40,097 bases of DNA from Bacteroidota bacterium. Lineage in GTDB: Bacteria; Bacteroidota; Ignavibacteria; Kapaibacteriales; UBA2268. The position numbers and the translations under genes were made by a program. The notes below the pieces were generated by a model. The model was not told where the DNA came from. It saw nothing but the letters and a program-made list of their open reading frames with translations, and made no database searches. The stretch covers positions 1 through 40,097 of the forward strand of contig WRLB01000008.1 in the NCBI GenBank assembly GCA_009777815.1. Reading direction: 5' to 3'. Positions within the stretch are counted from its first letter, which is position 1; the number at the start of each line of letters is the position of its first letter. Below are positions 8,641-16,840 of the stretch, one piece after another.

Positions 8641-8973
8641 ATGTTAACAGTCATAACAATACTTCTAATTATTATTGCAATATTATTGATTGCAGTTGTA
8701 TTAATACAACCCGGAAAGGGCGATATGATTTCTGGTATGGGAACTATCGGCGGCTCAATGTCTAATATGTTCGGAACAAGAAGAGCAGCCGATATGTTGC
8801 AAAAGATAACAATCGGATTAGCAACATCTATGCTACTCATCGTCCTACTTACTAATATCTTTTTAGTAGATAACAGAGGTTCAGTAGAAGTTAAAAGGGC
8901 TATTACGGAAGGAATTGAGGTGCCTACTCACACAACGCCGCCTTTAGTTCCACCTACGCCGCCGAATCCGTAA
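8641..8973 (+). CDS. secG: preprotein translocase subunit SecG
   Basis: The 110-residue protein has the SecG layout: a first membrane helix (VITILLIIIAILLIAVVLI), the conserved loop QPGKGDMISGMGTIGGSMSN (about residues 23-42) with MFGTRRAADMLQK, a second helix (IGLATSMLLIVLLTNIF), then a proline-rich tail (PPLVPPTPPNP). SecG supports SecYEA-driven export. A TATTTTTG box and an AGGAAAA sequence precede the ATG. It is apparently monocistronic. The confident call rests on the loop motif and two-helix topology. Confidence 0.92.
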   Translation: MLTVITILLIIIAILLIAVVLIQPGKGDMISGMGTIGGSMSNMFGTRRAADMLQKITIGLATSMLLIVLLTNIFLVDNRGSVEVKRAITEGIEVPTHTTPPLVPPTPPNP

Positions 8974-9005
8974 AATAATTTTAATTGCGGATTTATTAAA
9001 TTGAA

Positions 9006-9031
9006 AATAGGGACATATTTATGTCCCTATT
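9006..9031 (+). terminator. 11-bp perfect hairpin after secG, possible terminator
   Basis: AATAGGGACAT/ATGTCCCTATT with a 4-nt loop. No T run follows on the plus strand, so it may be a weak terminator or an mRNA-protecting hairpin. Confidence 0.45.
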
Positions 9032-9078
9032 AGAAATAAATTAAAATGATAATAAATTATTTAAAAGTATATATAATT

Positions 9079-9552
9079 ATGAACATCAAAAGAATATCGT
9101 TAGTTGTAATTTTATTGTCAATCTATATTATTAATGTAAATGCTCAAGATGGCGGAGCATTACAAAGTAGAACAAATGATAATAATTTACGTTTCGGATT
9201 GCCAAATGATATAAAAACTAAACTTGATAATTTCTTTAATGATCTTGTAGCCAAAAGATATAAAAAAGGGCTAGAAGATTTGCTTATTAATAGTCCTATA
9301 TCAAGAAAAGATGAAGATTTTGCTAATATACTAAAAGAATTAGGCAAATCTATAGATTATTATGGTGATATAAAAGGATATGAAATAGTAGATTTCAAAA
9401 CAGCAGGCACAAGTTATCATAAGGTAAAAATACTTGGTCTGCATCAAAAATTTCCTACACGTTGGGAATTAAACTTTTATAACTCGCCTGATTTAGGACT
9501 TATAGTTACTAATGTAAGATATGATGATATATCAAATATTTATATAGATTAA
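9079..9552 (+). CDS. small exported protein of unknown function
   Basis: From the ATG at 9079 the protein has 157 residues and begins with a clean signal peptide (MNIKRISLVVILLSIYIINV, cleavage after NVNA). An upstream in-frame ATG at 9046 would add 11 residues in front of the basic n-region and is less likely. The mature part is mixed helix/strand (KLDNFFNDLVAKRYKKGLED, then YYGDIKGYEIVDFKTAGTSY, KVKILGLHQKFPTRWELNFY). The layout resembles small NTF2/DUF4019-like exported proteins (helix pair then curved sheet), but I cannot assign a family. No promoter box is evident, so it may be read through from secG. Confidence 0.6.
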   Translation: MNIKRISLVVILLSIYIINVNAQDGGALQSRTNDNNLRFGLPNDIKTKLDNFFNDLVAKRYKKGLEDLLINSPISRKDEDFANILKELGKSIDYYGDIKGYEIVDFKTAGTSYHKVKILGLHQKFPTRWELNFYNSPDLGLIVTNVRYDDISNIYID

Positions 9553-9577
9553 GGTCTATTAAGCAAATTGTTCTTTA

Positions 9578-10351
9578 CTACACTAAAGTAGTAATTATTG
9601 GTTCGTCATCATTAATTATTATTGTGTGTTCGTAATGTGCAGTGGGGGTATTATCTTTTGTAATAACAGACCATTTATCATTGTCATCAATATATATATC
9701 TTTACCACCCAAATGAATCATCGGTTCTATTGCAATAGCAAGCCCGTTAAAAAGTTTTGCATTCGGTAAATTACGGCGTTTAATTAGCGGAGGAACAAAG
9801 TTAGGAACAGGCGGTTCTTGATGCAACTTTCTACCTACGCCGTGTCCAGTGAATTCCCTTGTTAAAGAATATCCTGCTGCTTCACAATATGTTTGGATTG
9901 CTTTAGAAATATCATAAGTTTTATTTCCTTTTTTTGCTTCTTTAATGCCTAAATACAGCGATTCTTCAGCAATTTTCATTAGTTGTTTTTTAGCATCACT
10001 TATCTCGCCAACAGGATAAGTATATGCACTATCACCAATCCATCCATTCAAAGTAACCCCGCAATCAACAGACACAATTTGTCCTTCAATTAGTGGTTTA
10101 TCGTTAGGAATACCATGTATTACACAATCTTCAACAGAAATACATAAAGCACAAGGAAAATCATATAAACCCTTAAAAGTCGGTATAGCATTATGTGAGC
10201 GAATAAATTCTTCTGCTATATTATTAATTTCCATTGTAGTAATACCCGGTTTAATGTATTGTTTAAGCATAGAGAGTGTTTGTCCGCATAGTTTTCCTGC
10301 GGCTTTCATATTTTCTATTTGTTCAGAGGTTAGTGGTTTTGGCAATGACAT
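9578..10351 (-). CDS. map: methionine aminopeptidase, type I
   Basis: The 257-residue protein has the type I MAP fold with all expected metal ligands visible: D96 (SVDCGV), D107 (IGDSAY), H170 (TGHGVG), E209 (AIEPM) and E241 (YEHTI), plus the substrate His H79 (VIHGIP). It removes the initiator methionine from nascent proteins with small second residues. Length is normal. The TATTTTTG box lies only 7 bp before the ATG, so the mRNA is probably leaderless or nearly so; no Shine-Dalgarno is present. In many bacteria map sits with secY and ribosomal genes; here it stands alone next to the hydrogenase operon. Confidence 0.95.
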   Translation of the reverse strand: MSLPKPLTSEQIENMKAAGKLCGQTLSMLKQYIKPGITTMEINNIAEEFIRSHNAIPTFKGLYDFPCALCISVEDCVIHGIPNDKPLIEGQIVSVDCGVTLNGWIGDSAYTYPVGEISDAKKQLMKIAEESLYLGIKEAKKGNKTYDISKAIQTYCEAAGYSLTREFTGHGVGRKLHQEPPVPNFVPPLIKRRNLPNAKLFNGLAIAIEPMIHLGGKDIYIDDNDKWSVITKDNTPTAHYEHTIIINDDEPIITTLV

Positions 10352-10358
10352 AATTTTA

Positions 10359-10366
10359 CAAAAATA
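10359..10366 (-). promoter_or_regulatory. -7 box TATTTTTG of map, predicted leaderless start
   Basis: The last base of the box is 7 bp from the A of the map ATG, where transcription should begin, leaving a 5' leader of 0-3 nt. Confidence 0.55.
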
Positions 10367-10400
10367 TAAAAAATATTTGAAAAAACGTCATAAAGCAAAA

Positions 10401-10430
10401 AACAAGGGCAAATAATTATTTGCCCTTGTT
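10401..10430 (-). terminator. intrinsic terminator of the hydCBA operon
   Basis: Fully palindromic stem AACAAGGGCAAAT/ATTTGCCCTTGTT with an AATT loop, followed on the minus strand by TTTT; 27 bp after the hydA stop. Confidence 0.85.
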
Positions 10431-10456
10431 GGTTGTGGAACTATAAATAATTATAG

Positions 10457-12226
10457 TTAGCATTCTTCACTTCTGTCTACATAGTGAGTGTGAAGAAGTT
10501 CGTGGGATATGTGACCTCCCGGCTTTATAAGATATTTTTCATATATAGAAACAATAGAAGGATTGAGGTGCGATTGCCGAAGCACCTTGCCTTCATCTTC
10601 TGTATATATTGCCTTTAGACGCTTATTTCTAACATCGGGGTCACTACTACGTGGTTGTCCGCCACCACAAATACAGCCACTCGGACAGCCCATCACTTCT
10701 ATAAAATGATAAGGCGAAGTGCCTGCTACGATTTGCTCCATCAAGATTTTAGCACCTGCTAAACCGCTAGTTACGGCTATTTTTACTTCAAAACCTTCAA
10801 ACATTTTGTAGTCAGGAAGCACGTTTTCTAACTTTAAGGATGCTTCTTTTATCTGTCCAAGTCCTACAATTGCAGGTATATGTAGTTCTTCGAAAGGTAA
10901 CTCTCTACCTGTAATGATAGCATAAACAGAACGGACTGCTGCTTCCATTACGCCACCGGTGACACCGAAAATATCAGCAGCACCAGTAGAATAGCCCATC
11001 GGGTCATCAAAATTTTCACCTTCTAAATTGCGAAAATCAATACCTGCTTGCTTAATCATCTGTCCGAGTTCGCGGGTAGTTAGAACGGCATCTACATTGA
11101 CGACACCTCTATTTTTCATTTCTTCGCGAGATATTTCGAACTTTTTCGCAGTGCAAGGCATTATAGATACCGTATACATTTTCTCTGGTTCTACATTAAT
11201 TTTTTCTGCATAATAACTTTTTGCTAAAGCACCTAACATCATATGTGGTGATTTGCAAGTAGATAGATGCGGAATAAGTTGCGGATAGTAGGACTCTATA
11301 TATTTTATCCAACCGGGTGAGCAACTTGTAATCATCGGAAGCACTGCTTTTTTACCTGAAAGAACCGATATTGCTCTGTGCAAGAACTCTGTGCCTTCTT
11401 CCATAATAGTTAGGTCGGCTGCCCAATCGGTATCAAATACGTCATCTACTCCGAGCAACTTAAGTGCAGCAGCCATCTGACCTGTTACAGATGTTCCTAC
11501 GGGATAGCCGAACATTTCGCCCAAGCCCACACGAACAGCAGGTGCTGGTTGCACTACAACTCTAATATCGGGGTTATTTATAGCATCCCATACTCTACCG
11601 ATATGGTCGGTTTCTTTCAATGCTCCTACAGGACATACAACGACACATTGACCACAAAATGAACATTTTGCATCGTTTAGTGGTTTATCCATTGCAGGTG
11701 CGATGACGGTATCAAAACCTCTATTTTGAGCACCAAGGACACCTATTTCTTGTATATTTTTGCAGGCAGTCACGCAACGGCGACACAATATACATTTAGA
11801 TAAATCGCGAGTAATTGATGGTGAAATATCAATTTGTTCGCGAATACTACTTGTGTGGAATCTATTTTCGCTGACGCATAAAGTTTCCCCTAATTGTTGT
11901 AATTCGCAGGACTGGTTGCGATTACAACTCAAGCAGTTTTTGGAATGGTCGGAGAGCATTAACTCGTATAGGACCTTGCGTGCTTTTAGCACTTTTTTGG
12001 AATTGGTATGCACTACCATTCCGTCTCTTGCCTCTGTCATACAGGCAACTTGGAGTGTTCTTGCTCCTTCTACTTCTACGGAACAAATTCTGCAAGAACC
12101 GAATTTATGGACACCTTCCATATAGCACAAAGTCGGAATATGTATCCCGTTTTGTTTTGCTGCGTATAGTATAGTTATACCTTTTTCTACGCGGACTTTT
12201 TTCTTGTTTATTGTTAGTTCTATCAA
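10457..12226 (-). CDS. hydA: [FeFe]-hydrogenase catalytic subunit (HndD/HydA type)
   Basis: The 589-residue protein reduces protons or oxidises H2. Domains in order: [2Fe-2S] ferredoxin-like (C34, C45, C48, C62), a His/Cys-ligated [4Fe-4S] motif (H94, C98, C101, C107), two [4Fe-4S] clusters (CILCRRC at 145-151 with C155; CSFCGQC at 188-194 with C198), then the H-cluster domain with L1 TSCSPGW (300-306), L2 MPCTAKKFE (356-364) and L3 EVMGCPSGCICGGGQP (about 510-525). L1 has Ser where the commonest form TSCCPxW has the second Cys. Start is TTG at 12226, one base after the hydB stop; the hydB end CGGAGGTAA supplies the Shine-Dalgarno, so translation is coupled. Length equals that of NADP-linked HndD enzymes. 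Maturases HydE, HydF and HydG are not in the window. Confidence 0.93.
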   Translation of the reverse strand: MIELTINKKKVRVEKGITILYAAKQNGIHIPTLCYMEGVHKFGSCRICSVEVEGARTLQVACMTEARDGMVVHTNSKKVLKARKVLYELMLSDHSKNCLSCNRNQSCELQQLGETLCVSENRFHTSSIREQIDISPSITRDLSKCILCRRCVTACKNIQEIGVLGAQNRGFDTVIAPAMDKPLNDAKCSFCGQCVVVCPVGALKETDHIGRVWDAINNPDIRVVVQPAPAVRVGLGEMFGYPVGTSVTGQMAAALKLLGVDDVFDTDWAADLTIMEEGTEFLHRAISVLSGKKAVLPMITSCSPGWIKYIESYYPQLIPHLSTCKSPHMMLGALAKSYYAEKINVEPEKMYTVSIMPCTAKKFEISREEMKNRGVVNVDAVLTTRELGQMIKQAGIDFRNLEGENFDDPMGYSTGAADIFGVTGGVMEAAVRSVYAIITGRELPFEELHIPAIVGLGQIKEASLKLENVLPDYKMFEGFEVKIAVTSGLAGAKILMEQIVAGTSPYHFIEVMGCPSGCICGGGQPRSSDPDVRNKRLKAIYTEDEGKVLRQSHLNPSIVSIYEKYLIKPGGHISHELLHTHYVDRSEEC

Positions 12227-12227
12227 T

Positions 12228-15200
12228 TTACCTCCGTTCGCAATGTAGACAGCGCATTGCTTCTGCTATTGCATTAATTTTGTGAAAACCTAAAACTACT
12301 TCTGCAAATGATTGTTTTCTTATTTCAGGTGATAACATTTCCATTTCAAATTGTGGATGTGCTATTACTTCATCGTCATCGAATACATTAGGAATATCTA
12401 TTGGTGCTCCTTTATTTAAAAGACCATTACCGCCAAGATATAAATCTATAGAGGACGCTGCTTTTTTGCCATCAGCAATTGCTGATATTACTGTATCTGG
12501 ACCACGAACTATATCGCCGCCAGCAAATACACCTTCCATAGTAGTTTTATGTGTATCAGGGTCTACAATGAATGTTCCCCATTGTGTCACCCCTATTTCA
12601 TCTGGACCAACAAATGGTAAATCAGCATATTGGCTAACTGCAGGTATTACATAATCTACGTCTAATACAAAATTAGAACCTTTAATTTCTACTGACCGCC
12701 TGCGACCTGAACTATCAAACGCTCCTAAACTCATCTTAACACATTCTATACCTACTACACGATTGTTTTTCCCAATAAATCTAACAGGTGCAGTTAATTG
12801 CATAATTTCTACGCCTTCTTCTAACGCTTCTACAACTTCTTCAGCATAAGCAGGCATTGCATCAATAGTTCTTCTATATACAACAATCACTCTGTCAGCA
12901 CCAACGCGAATAGCAGTTCGTGCCGAATCAATAGCAGTGTTACCGCCACCAATAATAGCAACAGTGCCACTTAATTTAGTATCATCTCTTAAATTAGTAT
13001 CTTTTAAGAAATTAATTCCGTGTATAACACCACGTAAATCTTCGCCTTCAATATTTACTTTCACAGGATATTGTGTTCCCGTTGAAACATAAATTGCATC
13101 ATAATCTTGGCGTAGTTGCTTAAAGTCAATATCTCTACCAATTTCTTTATTTAAATAAACATTTACACCTGCTTGTTTAATTAAATTAATTTCATGCTGT
13201 AAAATAGATTTCGGCAGACGATATTCAGGAATACCGAATGCTAAAACGCCTCCCGCAACATTATGTGATTCAAAAACATCTACATCGTAACCGATATTTA
13301 CTAAATAGTAAGCACAAGTTAAGCCCGATGCACCTGCTCCAATAACAGCAACACGTTTGCCTTTTTTAGCAAAAGTTAGTTGCATCTTATAAGGAAGTTC
13401 GTTTTTGAAAGCATAGTCAGCAGCAAAACGTTTTAAGTCGCGAATTGCCACAGGTTCATCAACAGAAGAACGGCGACATATACGTTCACAAGGACGGGTG
13501 CAAATCCTACCACAAATAGCAGGGAACGGATTCTCACGCATAACTAAATTATATGCATCTTGGAATCTACCCGCAGCAATGAGCGAAATATAACCCGTTA
13601 CATTAACATTAGCAGGACAAGTATTTTCGCAAGGTGATGTGAACATAGCAGTGCAAACTCCTGCACGACAATACTTTTTATTTATATGTTCTTCAAACTC
13701 TTCTCTAAAATACTTAATAGTAGATAGAACAGGATTAGGAGCAGTTTGTCCGAGTCCGCACATAGCGGTTTCTTTAATTGTTTCTCCTATTTCAACAAGT
13801 AGTTCAATATCACCAGGTTTTCCTTTTCCTTCGGTAATATTTTCTAAAATCTCAAGCATTCTTTTCGTTCCTACGCGGCATGCAACACATTTTCCGCAGG
13901 ATTCATCTCTAATGAAATCCATAAAGAAGCGTGCCGTATCTACCATACACGTATCTTCATTCATTACAATAAGTCCGCCCGAGCCCATAATAGCACCCAT
14001 TTTGTTTAGCGACTCGTAATCGGCAGGAACGTTAAGATTTTCTTTAGTAATACATCCGCCAGATGGACCGCCAATTTGTGCTGCTTTAAAGTCCTTTTTA
14101 TTTGGGATGCCGCCGCCGATATTATATATAATAGTTCCAATAGTAGTTCCTATCGGCACTTCAATAATACCCGTATTTACGACATCGCCTGCGAGTGCAA
14201 ACACCTTCGTTCCCGTAGCTTCAGGCAATCCAAAAGACGCATACCACTTACCACCGTTGCGAATAATTTTAGGAATGTTCGCCAACGTTTCCACATTATT
14301 AATAATGGTAGGACAACCGAATAGTCCTTTTTGGAAAGGGAAAGGTGGCTTTTGACGTGGTTCGCCCCGCTGTCCTTCGATGGATGCAAGTAGTGCTGTT
14401 TCTTCTCCGCACACGAATGCACCTGCTCCGATTCTTATTTCAAGATCGAAATTATAGTCCGTTCCGAAGAGATTATTCCCGAGCAAGCCATATTCTCTTG
14501 CTTGGTCAAGAGCGACTTTTAGTCGGTCTATTGCAATTGGATATTCGGCACGAATATATACATATCCTTTCTGTGCGCCAATAGCATAAGCAGAAATAAT
14601 CATTCCTTCAATTAGACAATGTGGGTCACCTTCAATAACACTTCTGTCCATAAATGCACCAGGGTCGCCTTCGTCAGCATTACAGACCATATATTTAATG
14701 TCACTTTTTTGTGATAACCCAGCACGGAATTTCGTGCCAGTAGGAAAACCTGCGCCTCCACGCCCGCGAAGACCAGAAATTTCTACTTCTTTGACGACAT
14801 CTTCTTGCGGCATACCAATAATTGCTTTTGCTGCTGCAAAATATCCGTCATGTGCTATATAATCCTCTATATCCGTATAATCAATAATACCGCAAAGTTC
14901 TAAAGCAATTTTAATTTGTGCTTTAAAGAACTCTATATCATCAATTTTAGGAACATACTTCAACAACGTTTTATCGTAGAAAGTATATTTTTCGATTGGA
15001 TTATTTTTTACAAGGTGGCTTTGAACTATCTCTTTTGCCTTTTCGGGGTTAAGTTCGGTATAGAAAGTTCTATCGGGAAGCACAAGCATAACAGGTCCTA
15101 AGGCACAAATGCCCATACAACCTGTTTGGTAGACTCGGACATTTTTGTCCATATTTTGCTCTTTCAGTTCATCTTTAATAGCGTTTTCTACGTCTACGCA

Positions 15201-15323
15201 ATTAGATGACACACAGCCCGTTCCACCGCATACCAGAATTTGGTATTTATATTTTTCTTGTTTTTTGAGGAATTCTTTTTTTATTCGCTCAAGTTGTTCG
15301 ATTGATTTTATTTTGTTAGTCAT
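12228..15323 (-). CDS. hydB: NuoF-like hydrogenase subunit HydB fused to a GltD-like NADPH flavoprotein
   Basis: The 1031-residue chain joins two proteins. The first part (to about 540) is NuoF/HydB-like: a thioredoxin-type [2Fe-2S] domain (C32, C37, C69, C73), the FMN motif GRGGAGFPTGTKF, the NADH motif GAGAFVCGEETALLASIEG, an SLBB-like stretch, and ESCGKCVACRVGTKRM for the [4Fe-4S] cluster. The second part is like glutamate synthase small subunit/NfnB: SPCENTCPAN and CGRICTRPCERICRR cysteines, FAD motif VIGAGASG, then IIGGGNTAIDSARTA with VVYRRT, a pattern typical of NADP(H) binding. Neither piece is truncated. It likely links the hydrogenase to both NAD(H) and NADP(H). AGGAGG precedes the ATG. 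Second gene of hydCBA. Confidence 0.9.
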   Translation of the reverse strand: MTNKIKSIEQLERIKKEFLKKQEKYKYQILVCGGTGCVSSNCVDVENAIKDELKEQNMDKNVRVYQTGCMGICALGPVMLVLPDRTFYTELNPEKAKEIVQSHLVKNNPIEKYTFYDKTLLKYVPKIDDIEFFKAQIKIALELCGIIDYTDIEDYIAHDGYFAAAKAIIGMPQEDVVKEVEISGLRGRGGAGFPTGTKFRAGLSQKSDIKYMVCNADEGDPGAFMDRSVIEGDPHCLIEGMIISAYAIGAQKGYVYIRAEYPIAIDRLKVALDQAREYGLLGNNLFGTDYNFDLEIRIGAGAFVCGEETALLASIEGQRGEPRQKPPFPFQKGLFGCPTIINNVETLANIPKIIRNGGKWYASFGLPEATGTKVFALAGDVVNTGIIEVPIGTTIGTIIYNIGGGIPNKKDFKAAQIGGPSGGCITKENLNVPADYESLNKMGAIMGSGGLIVMNEDTCMVDTARFFMDFIRDESCGKCVACRVGTKRMLEILENITEGKGKPGDIELLVEIGETIKETAMCGLGQTAPNPVLSTIKYFREEFEEHINKKYCRAGVCTAMFTSPCENTCPANVNVTGYISLIAAGRFQDAYNLVMRENPFPAICGRICTRPCERICRRSSVDEPVAIRDLKRFAADYAFKNELPYKMQLTFAKKGKRVAVIGAGASGLTCAYYLVNIGYDVDVFESHNVAGGVLAFGIPEYRLPKSILQHEINLIKQAGVNVYLNKEIGRDIDFKQLRQDYDAIYVSTGTQYPVKVNIEGEDLRGVIHGINFLKDTNLRDDTKLSGTVAIIGGGNTAIDSARTAIRVGADRVIVVYRRTIDAMPAYAEEVVEALEEGVEIMQLTAPVRFIGKNNRVVGIECVKMSLGAFDSSGRRRSVEIKGSNFVLDVDYVIPAVSQYADLPFVGPDEIGVTQWGTFIVDPDTHKTTMEGVFAGGDIVRGPDTVISAIADGKKAASSIDLYLGGNGLLNKGAPIDIPNVFDDDEVIAHPQFEMEMLSPEIRKQSFAEVVLGFHKINAIAEAMRCLHCERR

Positions 15324-15336
15324 ATAAAAAGTCCTC

Positions 15337-15834
15337 CTAATACTTAGATAAAATTGATTCTATTTTATTAGGTGTTACGGCTTTATATACCGTGTTATCT
15401 ATCATCATCGCAGGTGCTAATCCACATGCACCGATACAACGTGCTTGACTTAATGTAAACTTCCCGTCTTCGGTTGTTTCTGCTACATCTACATTAAGAT
15501 GCTTTTTTAGTCCTTCTACTAATTTTTTCCCACCTCGCACATAACATGCAGTTCCCATACATACCATAATTGTATGTTTTCCTTTGGGCTCGGTTGAAAA
15601 GAAAGAATAGAAAGTAACTACGCCTGAGATTTTTGACACAGATATACGCATTTTATCTGCTATAAAACTCTGAACCACAAATGGCAAATAGCCATAAATA
15701 CCTTGTGCGGCGTGCAATATCATAATCAAATTGCTTTCTTTTGCTTCATTTGCAGCAATTATTTCAGCAATTTTTTCTAATTTTTGCTTATGGTCATCAG
15801 GTAATTTTTGTGGTGTTTTTTTTGTTAGGGTCAT
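15337..15834 (-). CDS. hydC: NuoE-like hydrogenase subunit HydC, [2Fe-2S] thioredoxin fold
   Basis: The 165-residue protein has the NuoE/HydC fold: an N-terminal helical bundle (ESNLIMILHAAQGIYGYLP, then SVSKISGVVTFYSFF) and a thioredoxin-like domain with the four cluster cysteines in CMGTACYVRGG and ARCIGACGLAP. It passes electrons between the HydB flavin and the HydA iron-sulfur chain. It is the first gene of hydCBA; 13 bp separate it from hydB. A TAATTTTG box lies about 40 bp upstream and AGAGGTAGGT precedes the ATG. The order C-B-A matches the trimeric NAD(P)-linked and bifurcating hydrogenases. Confidence 0.92.
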   Translation of the reverse strand: MTLTKKTPQKLPDDHKQKLEKIAEIIAANEAKESNLIMILHAAQGIYGYLPFVVQSFIADKMRISVSKISGVVTFYSFFSTEPKGKHTIMVCMGTACYVRGGKKLVEGLKKHLNVDVAETTEDGKFTLSQARCIGACGLAPAMMIDNTVYKAVTPNKIESILSKY

Positions 15835-15873
15835 ACCTACCTCTTAAAAAAATAAACATTAAATATTAAAATA

Positions 15874-15881
15874 CAAAATTA
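15874..15881 (-). promoter_or_regulatory. -7 promoter box TAATTTTG of hydCBA
   Basis: Minus-strand TAATTTTG fits TAnnTTTG, 39 bp before the hydC ATG. Confidence 0.5.
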
Positions 15882-15933
15882 TTTTAAAATAAATTACGTT
15901 TAATGCAATATTTTTTATTAGTAGCATCTAAAA

Positions 15934-16016
15934 ATGTTATTTCGGCATAACACGTTATTCACTAATTGCGAATAAAGTGCTATAAAATAAGGAGATGCCA
16001 CATTTATTTCGGCTTG
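15934..16016. repeat. REP-like element between hydC and the cassette array
   Basis: TGTTAT/ATAACA hairpin around TTCGGC, then GGAGATGCCACATTTATTTC and GGCTTGATA: a diverged full copy of the palindrome family. Confidence 0.55.
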
Positions 16017-16038
16017 ATAAATTAATTATAAAAAAGTG

Positions 16039-16108
16039 TATTTTTGTAAAAATTAAAAATTTTTACATAACGTATTTTAACAGCAGGGCTTCGGTTTTGC
16101 TGTTTTTT
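16039..16108 (+). ncRNA. cassette 1: predicted small RNA of about 57 nt
   Basis: TATTTTTG at 16039-16046, a 32-nt variable part containing AAAAATT and AATTTTT-like self-complementary sequence, hairpin 16079-16104 (G-T wobble form), T run to 16108. Shortest variable part of the array. Confidence 0.6.
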
Positions 16109-16121
16109 ATTATAAAAAAGG

Positions 16122-16197
16122 TATTTTTGTAATAGATTATATAAAGTAATGTGGATAATTATTTTAACAGCAGGGCTTCGGTTTTGCTGTTTTTTTT
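16122..16197 (+). ncRNA. cassette 2: predicted small RNA of about 63 nt
   Basis: Box 16122-16129 (context GGTATTTTTG rather than GTGTATTTTTG), 36-nt variable part, hairpin 16166-16191, T run to 16197. Confidence 0.6.
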
Positions 16198-16223
16198 ATT
16201 TTATATTTATATAAAAAAAAGTG

Positions 16224-16306
16224 TATTTTTGTTTTTTTATAATGATTCATATTATTAATTTAATTGTTGAATTTTAACAGCAGGGCTTCGGTTTTGCTGT
16301 TTTTTT
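16224..16306 (+). ncRNA. cassette 3: predicted small RNA of about 70 nt
   Basis: Box 16224-16231, 44-nt variable part, hairpin 16276-16301. The whole unit including the upstream linker is nearly identical to cassette 7, so one is a recent copy of the other. Confidence 0.6.
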
Positions 16307-16323
16307 ATTTATAGAAAAAAGTG

Positions 16324-16411
16324 TATTTTTGTAATGAATTAAGGGAAAATATAAACCTTCCGCATTTAAATTAACACTTTAACAGCAGGGCTTCGGTTAT
16401 GCTGTTTTTTT
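16324..16411 (+). ncRNA. cassette 4: predicted small RNA of about 75 nt
   Basis: Box 16324-16331, 49-nt variable part ending CCGCATTTAAATTAA (shared with cassette 5), hairpin 16381-16406. This copy has the G-A mismatch at stem position 8/19, the intermediate between the G-T and T-A forms. Confidence 0.6.
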
Positions 16412-16421
16412 ATAAAAAGTG

Positions 16422-16511
16422 TATTTTTGTAACATATTGAGAGGAAACATTATTCTATCCGCATTTAAATTAATATTTTAACAGCATGGCTTCGGTTATG
16501 CTGTTTTTTTT
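16422..16511 (+). ncRNA. cassette 5: predicted small RNA of about 77 nt
   Basis: Box 16422-16429, 50-nt variable part, hairpin 16480-16505 with the compensated T-A pair. The 3' half of its variable part matches cassette 4; the 5' half has diverged. Confidence 0.6.
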
Positions 16512-16539
16512 ATTTATAATTTATTTATAGAAAAAAGTG

Positions 16540-16622
16540 TATTTTTGTGGTGATAGTTATTTTTTAATTTGGTAAACTCCTTACGTTCCTAACAGCAGGG
16601 CTTCGGTTTTGCTGTTTTTTTT
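16540..16622 (+). ncRNA. cassette 6: predicted small RNA of about 70 nt
   Basis: Box 16540-16547, 43-nt variable part unlike any other copy and containing ACTCCTTACG, which could pair with a Shine-Dalgarno (AAGGAG); hairpin 16591-16616. Confidence 0.6.
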
Positions 16623-16648
16623 ATTTTATATTTATATAAAAAAAAGTG

Positions 16649-16732
16649 TATTTTTGTTTTTTTATAATGATTCATATTAATTAATTTAATTGTTGAATTT
16701 TAACAGCATGGCTTCGGTTATGCTGTTTTTTT
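16649..16732 (+). ncRNA. cassette 7: predicted small RNA of about 71 nt
   Basis: Box 16649-16656, 45-nt variable part (one base longer than in cassette 3), hairpin 16702-16727. It differs from cassette 3 mainly in having the T-A form of the hairpin. Confidence 0.6.
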
Positions 16733-16742
16733 ATAAAAAGTG

Positions 16743-16830
16743 TATTTTTGTAATGAATTAATATGCTTTTAGCTATTGTTCCATATATATTAATGTATTA
16801 ACAGCAGGGCTTCGGTTTTGCTGTTTTTTT
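16743..16830 (+). ncRNA. cassette 8: predicted small RNA of about 75 nt
   Basis: Box 16743-16750, 49-nt variable part that starts TAATGAATTAA like cassette 4 but then differs; hairpin 16800-16825. Confidence 0.6.
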
Positions 16831-16840
16831 ATAAAAAGTG

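Noticed and set aside
9046-9078. Longer start of the small exported protein
   Set aside because: The extra 11 residues precede a normal basic n-region; the ATG at 9079 gives a standard signal peptide.
13639-14584. Several 80-126 residue plus-strand ORFs
   Set aside because: They are antisense shadows of hydB, with no start signals and low-quality protein composition.
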